A stretch of 64,000 nt of DNA from Cafeteria roenbergensis (taxonomy: Eukaryota > Sar > Bigyra > Bicosoecida > Cafeteriaceae), in assembly GCA_008330645.1 (NCBI GenBank), contig VLTN01000003.1, positions 310,001 to 374,000 on the forward strand. The letters are read 5' to 3'. This document shows positions 1 to 9,668 of the stretch, one piece after another (the stretch's first letter is position 1; each line of letters starts with the position of its first letter). The notes beneath the pieces were generated by a model. It was not told where the DNA came from. It made no database searches and worked only from the letters and a program-made list of their open reading frames with translations. The position numbers and the translations under genes were made by a program.

Positions 1-1401
1 GCGAGTCGACCCTCGCACCGTGCAGCGGCACCGACGGCCGACCCTGCCGTGCGCAGCAGCGCCTGCACCCGCTCAAGCTCGCGGCGCAGGCCGCTGGCGG
101 ACACCGCAGGCAAGGCCTTCGCGCCGAGCTCCCGCGCCCGCGCGACTGCGACGGGAGCCGACCCGTCGGCGGTGGTGCCCGCCTCTGCACGCGCCGCCGC
201 GGCGACGGCGATCCTCGCGCCGCGCTCCCGGCGCGAGAGCACCGCCATTGGCCACTGCAGCGACAGGCACCGGTCCACGCTCGCGCTCAGCGAGCCGAGC
301 AGCCGGTCGAGCGAAGCAGCGTCGAACAGGTCGAGCCGCGACGCGGCGGCCACCGCGTCCGGCCCGTCCTCCGGAACCGGCTCCGCCCCATCGCCTGCTG
401 GCAGGACCAGCGACGCCACGGCACGACGGGCGCCCTCCTTCCGCGCCCACCAGACGCCGCCGTCGTAGCTGGGCGACTCGCCGGGCTGGGGCACCCACGC
501 CGCGCCCCACAGCAGAGGGCCGCCTGCAGCCGCCTTGGCGCAGGCCTTGGCAGCCTGCTCCACCGCCTCCCGCAGGCGCCCCTGCCGCGCCTCCTCCTGC
601 GCCCACAGCGCCATCAGGCCGTGGCTGAGCCCCGCCCCGGCCTCACCCAGCGACCTCCTGTGCGCGTCCACCCCAGGCAGCGCGCCGAGGTCGTCTGTGG
701 GCCACTGCCCCACCGCGGCTCGGACGGCGCCGACCGCCCTGCGAAGCGCGCCCAGGGCCATGCCCCGCGAAAGTGCCGTCCGGGCTCTGAACTGGGTTGC
801 CGACCCGTGCAGGATGGCAAGCCGAGCGGCGACAGAGGCCTCCACCGCCCGCGCCATCGTCTCTTCATCGTCCGCCTCCTCGACGAGCCCCCCGTCCTCC
901 TCCTCGCCATCCTCCTCGTCCTCCTCCTCGCCATCCTCATCGTCCTCCTCCTCGTCCTCCTCGTCGGCATCGTCCTGCCCAACGAGGCGATCGCTCGGCT
1001 CACCCGCGCCCGCCTCCTTGCTCTCGAGCGACGCCGCGCCGCTGGACGATGCGCCTGCCCGCCGCCGCCCGTGCCGGTGACGCCCCTGCTTTGCAGGCTG
1101 CGTGTCCCGGGACGACGCGGCAGGTGCCACAACTGGAACGGCCGCCGCAGCTGCAGCTGCAGCAGCAACGGCCTCCTCCTCAGCCGCCGCCCACGCCCCA
1201 GCAGCCGTGGACAGGGCCGCTGCGCTGGGAGCGCTGCCCACCCACCGGGCCCGGCCGGCCGCGCACCCTTCCAACGCAGCATCAGCCGCAGCCGCAGCAC
1301 GTGAGGCTGCGCCCCCGCTGCCCCCCGTCCCCTCACCTGGTGTAACGATCCGCACGGCCGTGTCGAGAGGCACCGCCCCCCTGCCCAAGGCCTCGCCCTC
1401 T

Positions 1402-1439
<38 letters not shown>

Positions 1440-3577
1440 TGCCGTGCCGGCTTCAGCAGGAGCCTCGTCGCCGCCGCCGCGGCCACCAGCTGCCCCATCG
1501 CTCGCAGCGCCCTCCCCTGGCTCGCCGGCAACCTCCAGAGGGCGCGTCGCAGCCCGGAAGCAGCTGCGCCCCATCGCGGCGTCGTCCTCGTCCCACGTGC
1601 CCGCCACGTCCCAGAACTCTGGGCCGTTCTCGCGCCCAGCGGGGCCCGCCGGCACCGCTTCGCCGGCGCCACCCTCGGCGTCTTTTGCGGCGGCTGCCGC
1701 GGCCGCCGCGGCCGCGGCTCCGGCCTCCAGCACCGCCCCTTGCTCTGGGCCGTCCTCTCCCATGAGCGCAGCCCCTCGCAACGCAGGCCGGCCAGGCCGC
1801 AACGCCGCCCCGCCCCCCTGCGCCCACATCACGCTGACGCGCGCCGCCATCTCAGCCAGAGCAGCCTCCATGCGGCGGCCGCGCTCCCGCTCCGCCTCCA
1901 GCGCCTCCCCCATCCGCCGCGCGCGCTCCTGCCACGCCTTGGCCGCCCCGGACGCCTCCGCCACCCCCTGCTCTGCCGCCTTGATCCGCGCCACGAGCTC
2001 CCGCTGGGCCTGGGCCGCCTGCTCGCGCGCTGCGGCGGCGTCGGGGTCCCGCAGCATGGAGAGCGCTTCCGTCGCTGCCGCCATGGCACCCGTGGCCTCC
2101 TCCTTGGCCGACGTCGCCTCCTTGAGGGCTCGCGCCGCGTCGCTGCTCGCGGCATCAACGCGCTCCAGCTTCGGCACCGCGTCGTCCAGCCCCATCTCGA
2201 GCTCCGCCACGCGCTCGATCAACGCGGCGCCGTGGGCAGCGCGCAGTCGCGCCCGCCGCCCGGCCGCGATGACGCGCCGGCGAATCTTCGCCATCGCCAT
2301 CAGACTGCCCGCGGCAGCCGCGCTGGCGTCTTTCGTGCCGACCTCTGGCAAAGCGGCTTCGCGACCGGCACCGCCCTCACCCTCGTCAACGTCAGCGCCA
2401 GCGCCAGCGCCAGCGCCATCGCTGCCGGCACCGTCCCCGTCTGCGTCAGCGTCAGCGTCATCGCCATCGTCGGCTTGAGCGTCAACGTTGCCGCCGCCGG
2501 GGCCACCACCCCCACCGGCAGCCTGGGCTGTCACAGTCGTGCCGAGCGAGCCGGGGCCGGCGGCGGAAGCGGAGCTGGATCCGCCGGCGGTCCCAGCACC
2601 GGCGGGGGTTCCTCCCGCAGGACGGGCTGCGTCGCCGGTGGCTGCTGTTGCCCCGCCCGCGGTGGTGGATGCAGCCCCGCCCGGCGAGTCCGTGGCTGCC
2701 GGAGCGGCGCTGAGGCCTCCAGCTGCTCCGGCAGATCCTGCAGCAAGAGCGCCTCGCGAGGCGTCTGCTGGGGATGCTGGGGACGACGCGGAAGACCGGG
2801 TCACGGGAGAGGCGCCAGCTTCGGGCGACTCGCGCCCGGGCGAGGGCACGGACGCCGGCGTCGACGACGATGCTTCCAGGCTCCCGCCAGCGGTGCTGCC
2901 CTCCGCTGGGGCGGCGCCTCCCGGCGCCGGGGCTGCACTTGTCCCAGCCGAGGTTGCTGCGGGGCCCTGGGCGGGCGCCTTGGCCTGCTGCGGGGGCTGC
3001 GCGCCTTGGCCTGCTCCTTGCCCGAGTGTGGTGATCTTTATGTCGGAACCCGCCTCCTGGGGCGCGCTCGCCGGTGCAGGGGCTGGAGCTAGCACGGGAA
3101 CCGGCGTTGCCAGCGGGCTGGCGCTGCCCGCCGCCACTCCGGCCGCAGCCGACTGAGGACTGCCGACCGCAGGAGCTGCTGCTGTGGGAGTCTTGCGCTT
3201 GGGCGAGCGCGCGGCCGCCCGCTGCTCAAGCTTGGCCTGCATTTCCAGGAGCTGCTTTTGAGAGAGCAGCATTGGCCCGAGGGAGTGCTCGATGCGGAAG
3301 ATGCGCGAGACGACGGTGCCAAGCACCTGGGACAGGACCGCACCGTGGCCGGCGAAGGACTCCGTCTGCGCCGCAAGGACAGCGAGCGCCGGCGGGCCGG
3401 CGTCAGGCGGGAAGGTTAATTCTGGCATGGTCTTGCACCGCCTGCCCCGAAGCGGCTTGCTGCGGCGCTGTGGGGTGGCGTGCGTGGCAGCCAGGTCATT
3501 CCGTTGCGCCCCATGTGAACTTTGCTCACCTGCTGCCGAAGCGCGTCCAGCTCGCGCTGCTCCTCGGCCTTGCTCAT
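1..3577 (-). CDS. Ala/Gly/Pro-rich coiled-coil protein, 3' end beyond window
   Basis: Product unknown. Proposed exon 1 is 3530-3577 (ATG at 3577; MSKAEEQRELDALRQQ). A 164-nt intron follows (GTGAGC donor, CGCAG acceptor), and exon 2 runs from 3365 to base 1 with no stop, so about 1,137 residues are visible and the C-terminus is missing. After splicing, a short conserved-looking helical stretch (TESFAGHGAVLSQVLG, then SRIFRIEHSLGP) leads into a long Ala/Pro/Gly/Ser-rich segment. A charged coiled coil lies at about residues 428-530, a poly-Ala run is coded at about 1402-1438, and an Asp/Glu block at about 880-975. The far C-terminal visible part is again helical and may be folded. Codon bias (G/C third position) supports coding throughout. 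Two other acceptors that keep the frame (before 3431 and about 3452) exist, but they break the CGCAG pattern seen at the other introns. No family was recognised. Confidence 0.65.
902..969 (-). repeat. Asp/Glu-coding trinucleotide-rich tract
   Basis: Imperfect CTC/GTC/GCC triplets on the + strand code for a run of acidic residues (Glu and Asp with a few Gly) in the minus-strand gene. The tract stays in frame, which supports that reading frame. Confidence 0.7.
1402..1438 (-). repeat. (GCC)n tract coding poly-Ala
   Basis: About twelve uninterrupted GCC/GGC triplets code for alanine in the minus-strand coiled-coil gene. The tract is a likely site of length polymorphism. Confidence 0.8.
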
Positions 3578-3853
3578 GGCTCCGTGTGCGCGATTGGACG
3601 GCCTGGAGGTCCGCCCGGGGGGCGCTCGCGCCGCTGTTCGCGGCCGGTGCTGCTGGTTGCGCCCCAGCGCTTCACGAGTGATGTGTCGGCGCTCGCCTTC
3701 CGATATGTGACAGCTCTGCACCAGAGTTGGGGAGCTGGGTGTGCAACCGCGCGAGCAGCAGCCTAGCAACACGCAGCCGCCGGAACTGCAGCGTTTTTGC
3801 GCGGCGCGCGGGGGGAGTGAGTTTGGGGGCACTGGCAGGCCGTTGCACGCACG

Positions 3854-6800
3854 CTATCCAAGAAGCTCCTCAAGCGTGACCGGGCGACGCACCGCGTCGG
3901 TGAAGCCCTCCTGGAACTTGAAATACACTGGGAATCGTGCTCGCGGCGCAACCCTGGATCCCTTCTGCTCCGCACGGCGCTCCCGCAGCTTGCCCAAGAA
4001 GCCCTGGGCTGCCGCCGCCTTGGCAACCGCTGCGGACACGACAGCCTTGACTGGCGAGGCCTTGTCGACCGGAGCGGCGCCAGAGGCTTCCGCGATTTGC
4101 TTCCGCACGTGCTCTGGCAAGTGCACGTCCTTCCCGCTGCCAAGCTGGGGCGCCTTGCGCCGCCGCCGCGGGCCCGACAGCGCCTCTTGGATCATCGTGG
4201 CAATGGCGAGCGGGCCGCCCTCGTCGTCGGTTGAGGCGCCGCTGTCCGAGTCGCTGCCCGAGTCCGAGTCTCCCGGTTGCCCTGCCCGCCGGCCTGAAAC
4301 CGCGCCCGCAGAGGCCCCTTCGCCGCCAGACTGCAGCAGGACGGCCATGGCGTTGCCGGATCCCCGCCCAGACGCCGCGTCGGCCGCGGCGGCCGGCGCC
4401 TCGCCCCTGGCAGCCGCCGCTTCGGAAGCGGCAGCCCTGGCCGCCGCAGCGGCTCGCCGCTCGTCCCGGCGCCGCTGCTTTCGCTCCTGTCGCTCCGCCC
4501 TGGCCGCCCGGAGCCGCACCCCCGCAAGCCGCACTTCCTGCGAGAGCAGCTCCTTCATCGTTTCAGGCATGTCCCGCCTGTGCCCGCGGTCGAACGGGTC
4601 GTATCCGTCGAACCGCACAAGCGAGTCGATTGGCGGCTTCAGCACAAGCCGCCTCGCATCCTCCTCGTCAGCGTCGGCGCCCCACCGGCCAGCGCCCTGC
4701 GCGCCCGTTGCATCTGCCCCGGCTGCCCCCGTCCCGCCGCCGCTCTTGCCCCCCATGGGCGGCCGCTCGCGACCGTAGACCAGACCGCTCGTCGCCATGA
4801 TCGCCACGGCGTCTGCCATGTCCCGCCGCTCGCGGCTGTCGAGGAGGCCAGTGTGCCGCTCTCGCAGCGGCGGCGCGACCAGCGTCAGGAGCGGCGACAG
4901 CACGTCGAGCACGAGTGTGCGCTCGCTCCTGGCGCCCAGCCCCGCTCCGGTGGCCATTCTTCCCCCCAGGAAGGTCGCGATGATCTCCTGCTGCGCCTGC
5001 GTGTCCATCTTCAGCCGGCGGCGCTGAGCGGGCCACCGCGGCCGCAGCTTATGTCCGGCGCGGTCGGACGCCGAGTTCCAGTGCACGCCGGCGCCGCACA
5101 CAGCGGCGTACCGGTTCAGGCTGAACTGCTGCTTGGACCGTGCAGCGTGCGTGAACATGTCCCCCACGCTGATCCAGTCCGCCGTCCGCGCCGTGTCCTG
5201 CAGCGTCGGGTCTGTGTGCGGGCTGCTGGGGAAGTTTTCGTGCAGGCCGTCGAGCAGCAGCTGCACGTCCACCCCTCTGGACGACAGGTCCTCCAGCAGG
5301 AAGCGGGTGAACGACTGCGGGCCCCGCCTCGGCCACGCCCCTTGCGCGTCCGCCGCGCCCGCCCCCGATGACGGCCTCGCAGCGAAGCCCGTCGCCGCCG
5401 CCGCCGAGGACGACGAGGCCCCTGCCAGGCCAGCACCGGCCCGCAGCGCCGCTGTGATGGAGGACATGTTGAGGGCCGTTGAGGGCAGCGCCAGGGCGTC
5501 GTCGGCAGGAGACTCTGCCACCGCGGCAGCAGCGGCAGCCACCGCGGCAGCGCCCCCCGCCTCGCGCGCGCGCACCTCGTCGGCCGCTGCCGCCACGGCG
5601 GCAAACGCGGACGCGGCCTCCGCCACGTCGCCCGTGCGGAAGCCGCCGCGCCGGGCTCTGGCCGCGGAGCGCTTGGCCTGGTGGCCGGAGAGTACGCTCG
5701 ACCACACGTCAAACGCCGACCTCGCGTCGTCCTTTGAGCCCACGGGCAGCCGCTGCACCAGCTCGGGCGTCAGCCGGAGCACGCCCGCGGCCGTGGCAGC
5801 CGGCGTGCGGTGGCGGAGGGGCACTGTCTGCAGCGTGTTGATGCAGGCACGGATGTCGTACCCGCATCGCTCCGACAGCGCCGCGATGCCTTCTTGCGTC
5901 GGGATCATGTCCTGCTCCCGGCAGATGGTGCGCAGGAGGCCAGAGAGGCGCTCCTGGGACGGCCGGCGCATCTCGATGATCTGGCAGTGCTCTCGGAGCT
6001 TGCGCAGCGCAGGGGCGTAGAGCTCGTTGCAGGTGCAGATGACGGGGCAGGTGAACGCGATGGAACCCTGCTTGCGCCGGCGGCGTCGCTCCCTGTCTGT
6101 CCCGCCCGCGCCGCCCGACCAGGGGTAGACTGTCGGGACGATGGGCGGCGTGGCCCGGATCATCTTCACGAGCAGGTCAACGGCGCCGCTGTCCAGACCG
6201 TCGACCTCGTCGAGGACGACCAGGCGGCGCTTCCCGCCGGACGACAGCGACCGCATCTGCATCGCGGCCTGCAGCCGGGGCTTGAGCCTCCCTGCGCTGC
6301 GGTCATCCGAGGCGTTCAGCTCGAGCACCTGCAGCCCGGCCTGGCGCGCTGCGATGTGCGCCAGCATGGTCTTCCCAACGCCAGCCGGTCCGACCAGGAG
6401 CAGCACCCGCGCGTCGATGTTCCACCCGAAGCCAAACGCGTCGCGCAGCTGCTGCCGCTTCTCGATCGTCTCCTCCTTGACGCCCCCCCTGCCGACGATG
6501 GCCCCCGCCGCGCTGACTGCGCCGTCGCCGGCCGAGTCCTTGCCCCTCCCCTTCCGGCTGGAGGATCCCAGGAGGGCGCTGCCCCCACCTCGCTTCGCCT
6601 TGCCCAGAGCCGAAGCGCCCAGCTGGCGGCGGGGCCCAGCCAGCTGCCGCTGCTCGGCCACCCGGTCGTGGTACGCGCCCCATAGCTTCACCCACCGCAG
6701 CACGTTTCGGTTAATCTGTTCCGCCGACAGCAGCTCCACGAACGTGCGAGGGGCGTACTGGTCAGTCCATTTCTCGGTCGGGACGTCGCCAGCTGGCCCC

Positions 6801-7516
6801 GCCCGGGGGCCCTCCCGCGCCTCCCTGTCGGCCCGCAGCGACGCCTCCCGCGCCTCGCGTCGCCGCGCGGCCTCTACGCAGTGCAGGAGGACCCCGATGG
6901 CCTCCCGGTCGTGCATGGCCGCCGTGGCGGTGGCGGCGGCGTTGGCCCGCTCGGCCTGCGTCTTGGGGCCAGCGGAGTCCGCCGACAGGGCCATGAACTT
7001 GTACTGGCCGCTGACCGGGAGCACCACGGGCAGCGTCAGCTGCGACGCCTCCGGCGCATCGAGCAAGAACCGGCTGCGACGCGGCGCTGGAGGGTCCCGG
7101 TCGGTCGCTGCCGGCGAGGACAGGCCGGCTTCCTCGTCGGAGCCGTCCTGCTCCGCAAGCCGGGCGCGCTTGCTCGTGCGCTCGGGCGACTGCGGCACCG
7201 AGCCCGATGAGCTGGTTAGCGACGGAAAGGTCAGAGACCGGGCCAGAGGTTGCGACGAGTCGGGAACAACCGCCAGCAGCCGCTTGGGGTTCCGAGGCCC
7301 TGCGAGCACAAGACGGGAACACGCTCGGGGATCCTCACGCGCAGGGTTGGCGGCGCCCTGCGCCAGGCGGTTTGCCGAGGCCGCACATCGACGGCAACAT
7401 TTCGCGCGCTCACGCCTGCCAAGGGCCTCCTCTTCCGCCTCTGCAGCGGCAATCTCCTGCGCTAGCATTGCCTCTTCCTCGGCGTAGCGGTCGGCATCCG
7501 AATCGTCGCCGTCCAT
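3854..7516 (-). CDS. CHTF18: CTF18-type alternative clamp loader subunit
   Basis: Large subunit of the Ctf18-RFC complex, which loads or unloads PCNA and acts in sister-chromatid cohesion and replication checkpoint signalling. ATG at 7516 (MDGDDSDADRYAEEE) opens an acidic helix. A 114-nt intron (7300-7413, GTGAGC to CGCAG) is inferred, giving about 1,182 residues. The RFC-box region (WTDQYAPRTFVELLS) precedes an AAA+ core with Walker A (GPAGVGKT) near residue 336 and Walker B (VVLDEVDGLDS) near 396; LNASDDRSAG between them is typical of Ctf18. Low-complexity inserts (Ala, acidic) lengthen it beyond the human protein (about 975). The C-terminus (FKFQEGFTDAVRRPVTLEEL) matches the family tail that binds Dcc1/Ctf8. 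It shares a 115-bp divergent promoter with the KDSR gene. Confidence 0.92.
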   Translation of the reverse strand: MDGDDSDADRYAEEEAMLAQEIAAAEAEEEALGRRERAKCCRRCAASANRLAQGAANPAREDPRACSRLVLAGPRNPKRLLAVVPDSSQPLARSLTFPSLTSSSGSVPQSPERTSKRARLAEQDGSDEEAGLSSPAATDRDPPAPRRSRFLLDAPEASQLTLPVVLPVSGQYKFMALSADSAGPKTQAERANAAATATAAMHDREAIGVLLHCVEAARRREAREASLRADREAREGPRAGPAGDVPTEKWTDQYAPRTFVELLSAEQINRNVLRWVKLWGAYHDRVAEQRQLAGPRRQLGASALGKAKRGGGSALLGSSSRKGRGKDSAGDGAVSAAGAIVGRGGVKEETIEKRQQLRDAFGFGWNIDARVLLLVGPAGVGKTMLAHIAARQAGLQVLELNASDDRSAGRLKPRLQAAMQMRSLSSGGKRRLVVLDEVDGLDSGAVDLLVKMIRATPPIVPTVYPWSGGAGGTDRERRRRRKQGSIAFTCPVICTCNELYAPALRKLREHCQIIEMRRPSQERLSGLLRTICREQDMIPTQEGIAALSERCGYDIRACINTLQTVPLRHRTPAATAAGVLRLTPELVQRLPVGSKDDARSAFDVWSSVLSGHQAKRSAARARRGGFRTGDVAEAASAFAAVAAAADEVRAREAGGAAAVAAAAAAVAESPADDALALPSTALNMSSITAALRAGAGLAGASSSSAAAATGFAARPSSGAGAADAQGAWPRRGPQSFTRFLLEDLSSRGVDVQLLLDGLHENFPSSPHTDPTLQDTARTADWISVGDMFTHAARSKQQFSLNRYAAVCGAGVHWNSASDRAGHKLRPRWPAQRRRLKMDTQAQQEIIATFLGGRMATGAGLGARSERTLVLDVLSPLLTLVAPPLRERHTGLLDSRERRDMADAVAIMATSGLVYGRERPPMGGKSGGGTGAAGADATGAQGAGRWGADADEEDARRLVLKPPIDSLVRFDGYDPFDRGHRRDMPETMKELLSQEVRLAGVRLRAARAERQERKQRRRDERRAAAAARAAASEAAAARGEAPAAAADAASGRGSGNAMAVLLQSGGEGASAGAVSGRRAGQPGDSDSGSDSDSGASTDDEGGPLAIATMIQEALSGPRRRRKAPQLGSGKDVHLPEHVRKQIAEASGAAPVDKASPVKAVVSAAVAKAAAAQGFLGKLRERRAEQKGSRVAPRARFPVYFKFQEGFTDAVRRPVTLEELLG

Positions 7517-7631
7517 GGCCCAGGCGGTGTGGCGCCTGGTTTTGAAATTTGGCCTGCTGGCAGAGCCGCCGGTTGCAGCTCGGCAAACCCCTCGCCACTC
7601 CCGGGCCCCCCGCGCACGGAGCCACGCCGGA
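7517..7631. promoter_or_regulatory. 115-bp divergent promoter interval, CTF18/KDSR
   Basis: The two start codons face away from each other with only 115 bp between them, so core promoters and 5' UTRs of both genes must lie here or overlap the coding regions. No TATA box was seen. The promoter role is inferred from position only. Confidence 0.5.
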
Positions 7632-9291
7632 ATGAACGCCCTGGAGACCAGCCTGACCGTGCTGGGCGCGCTTGCCTTTGTCGTGGCGGGCCTCTTCCTG
7701 CTGGGCGCTTTTATCAACCCGAAGGCGCTCGACCTGGATGGCCGCGTCGTTGTGGTGACGGGCGGCTCGAGCGGAATCGGCCTTGCCTGCGCCCAGGTGA
7801 GGCGGGCTTGCCTCCCACAGACACAGAGGGAGCGGGGGGGGGGTGGGATGGGGGCTAGCTGCCAAGCAGCCGCGTTATGGCATTCTGCATGATCGGAAGC
7901 TTCAGTTGACTCTTTCTTGCTTGTTCCGCGCAGGAGGCGGCCCGCAAGGGTGCCAACGTGGTCCTTCTCGCACGAAAGCCCGCAGGGCTCGCCGGTGAGG
8001 GCGGGCTGCAGGCGGCGCGGAGGCTGCAGCGCCACTGAAGCTGCGTTGGCCAAATTTCGGGGCGTCGCTGGCACTGCACAGCGCCCGCCTGCGCCACCCC
8101 CGTTCAGTCGCCCACGGAAAACACATCATGCGACCCCCCGTCCCGCCACATTTGCTCCGTGCGCGCCCCGACACCCTTGCCCCCGCAGAGGCGGTGGAGC
8201 TCGTGACCCCGCACTTGCGCCCTGCGCGAACAGTGACCACGGCAAGCGCGGACGTTGCGAGCGAAGCCTCCTGCGCGGCCGCCGCCGCCTCTGTGGCCAA
8301 GGAGCACGGGCGCGTTCACTTTCTCATCCTCAGCGCAGGGATCAGCGAGCCGGCCGAGTTCACCCGCACGTCGGAAGCCACCTGGGACCGCGTCTTCGCC
8401 GTGAACGTCCGGGGCTGCCGCAACGCCGTCCGCGCATTCCTCCCCCTCCTCGCCGCCGGCGCAGCGGACACCGGCAGCGGCGTGGGCACCCGCATCAGCT
8501 TCGTGTCGTCCGGGGCTGGTCTCACGGGCGTGTACGGTCTCAGTGCCTACTGCGCGTCCAAGTTCGCGCTCTTCGGCTTCGCCCAGGCGCTCTACCAAGA
8601 AGTCCTTCCCGTCGGCGTGCGCGTGGGACTCCACTTCCCCCCCGACACCGATACCCCGCTGCTGGCCGCTGAGAACCTGCGCAAGCCTGCCATCACCAAG
8701 ACTCTGTCCGAGACCATTGCCGTTGAGCAGCCAGAAGACATCGCGGCCACTCTCGTGCGGGATAGCTGCGCCGGCCGGTTCCTCTCAACCCACGACTGGA
8801 CTTCATGGATGCTGGCTGTGCAGACCGCGGGCATGTGCCCGGCCCCCACCGTGGGCGAGGCTGTCGCCCAGACGCTGCTCGCCGGCTTTCCTCTCAAGCT
8901 CGTGTCGCTGTCCGTCATCATTGACTGGATGGGCGTTATTCAGTCGAAGCGGGAGTCTGACGTCGACCCAGCCGTGTTCGGCACATCGGAGGCGCGGGAC
9001 CTGCTTGCAGTGGCGAGGGACGCGGGGCACCCGTTCCCGTCCGAGATCAGCCGTCGCATCGGCGCGGCGGCGGAGGCTGCAGCTGCAGCTGCAGCTGCAG
9101 CAGAGGCACAGGCAGAAGCGGAAGCGGAAGCCAGTGCCGCACCAGCGGGGGAGCGGGCCGCCACTGCGCGGGGGCGGGAGCATCAGACGGCGGGCGACGC
9201 GGCAGCAGACTCCGTTCCGGACGCGGACGACGACAGCGCCAGCGAGGCTCCCCGCACTCGTGCCTCCAGCTCCCGCCGCTCTCGGGCATAG
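7632..9291 (+). CDS. KDSR: 3-ketodihydrosphingosine reductase (SDR family)
   Basis: Reduces 3-ketodihydrosphingosine to dihydrosphingosine with NADPH at the ER membrane, the second step of sphingolipid synthesis (yeast TSC10). Three exons: 7632-7796, 7934-7994 and 8189-9291, joined in frame (phases 0 and 1); introns are 137 and 194 nt with GTGAGG donors and CGCAG acceptors; about 442 residues. An N-terminal membrane segment (residues about 8-28) precedes the cofactor motif TGGSSGIG (43-50). The catalytic region shows VSSGAGLTGVYG and YCASK. The family signature FPPDTDTP follows, and the segment after it also matches KDSR. The last 90 or so residues are an Ala/Glu/Arg-rich tail not usual in the family, so any C-terminal ER signal is unclear. 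Human KDSR is about 332 residues. Confidence 0.92.
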
Positions 9292-9668
9292 AGCCCTCGC
9301 CCCCCCCCCTCCCGCCATCCTTCCCGCGGTCACATTGCCGGGCACACCGGCGCAACGCGGCGCAGCGTCGACGGCAAGCAGCCCCTTCCCCCCGAACAGC
9401 GGACCGGCGCTGCCTTGCTGACGCGCCGCGTTGCGCGCTACCGCCGGTCAAGCGAAGCGCGCGGCAGAGGGTGTGTGGGTGTGGGTCGTGGTCGTGTGTT
9501 GCTTCGGCGCCTCAATTCCGATGCACAGTTGCATGCAAGCCCGGGTTCACTGCACATCGGAACCACGCTGCAGCGGGTGGCGTTGCCCACGCTAACCGAG
9601 CCACGGCGCACGAGCTGCTGCTGCGTCGCCCGAAGGCGCGGCCAGGCCGCGCCACCTCGCCCGAGGTC
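9292..9668. other. Convergent intergenic region, KDSR/Trm61
   Basis: This holds the two 3' UTRs. A short C-run lies just after the KDSR stop. No open frame with coding character, RNA gene or clear polyadenylation hexamer was seen. Confidence 0.6.

Noticed and set aside
1102-2478. 458-codon open frame on the + strand
   Set aside because: It is the complement of the minus-strand coiled-coil gene. Its translation is an Ser/Ala/Arg mixture typical of GC-rich shadow frames, and the minus frame has the coherent helical, acidic and repeat structure.
3431-3529. Shorter intron of the left-edge gene ending at TGCAAG
   Set aside because: It keeps frame but does not have the CGCAG acceptor found at the other introns. 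The 164-nt alternative does, and also joins in phase 0.
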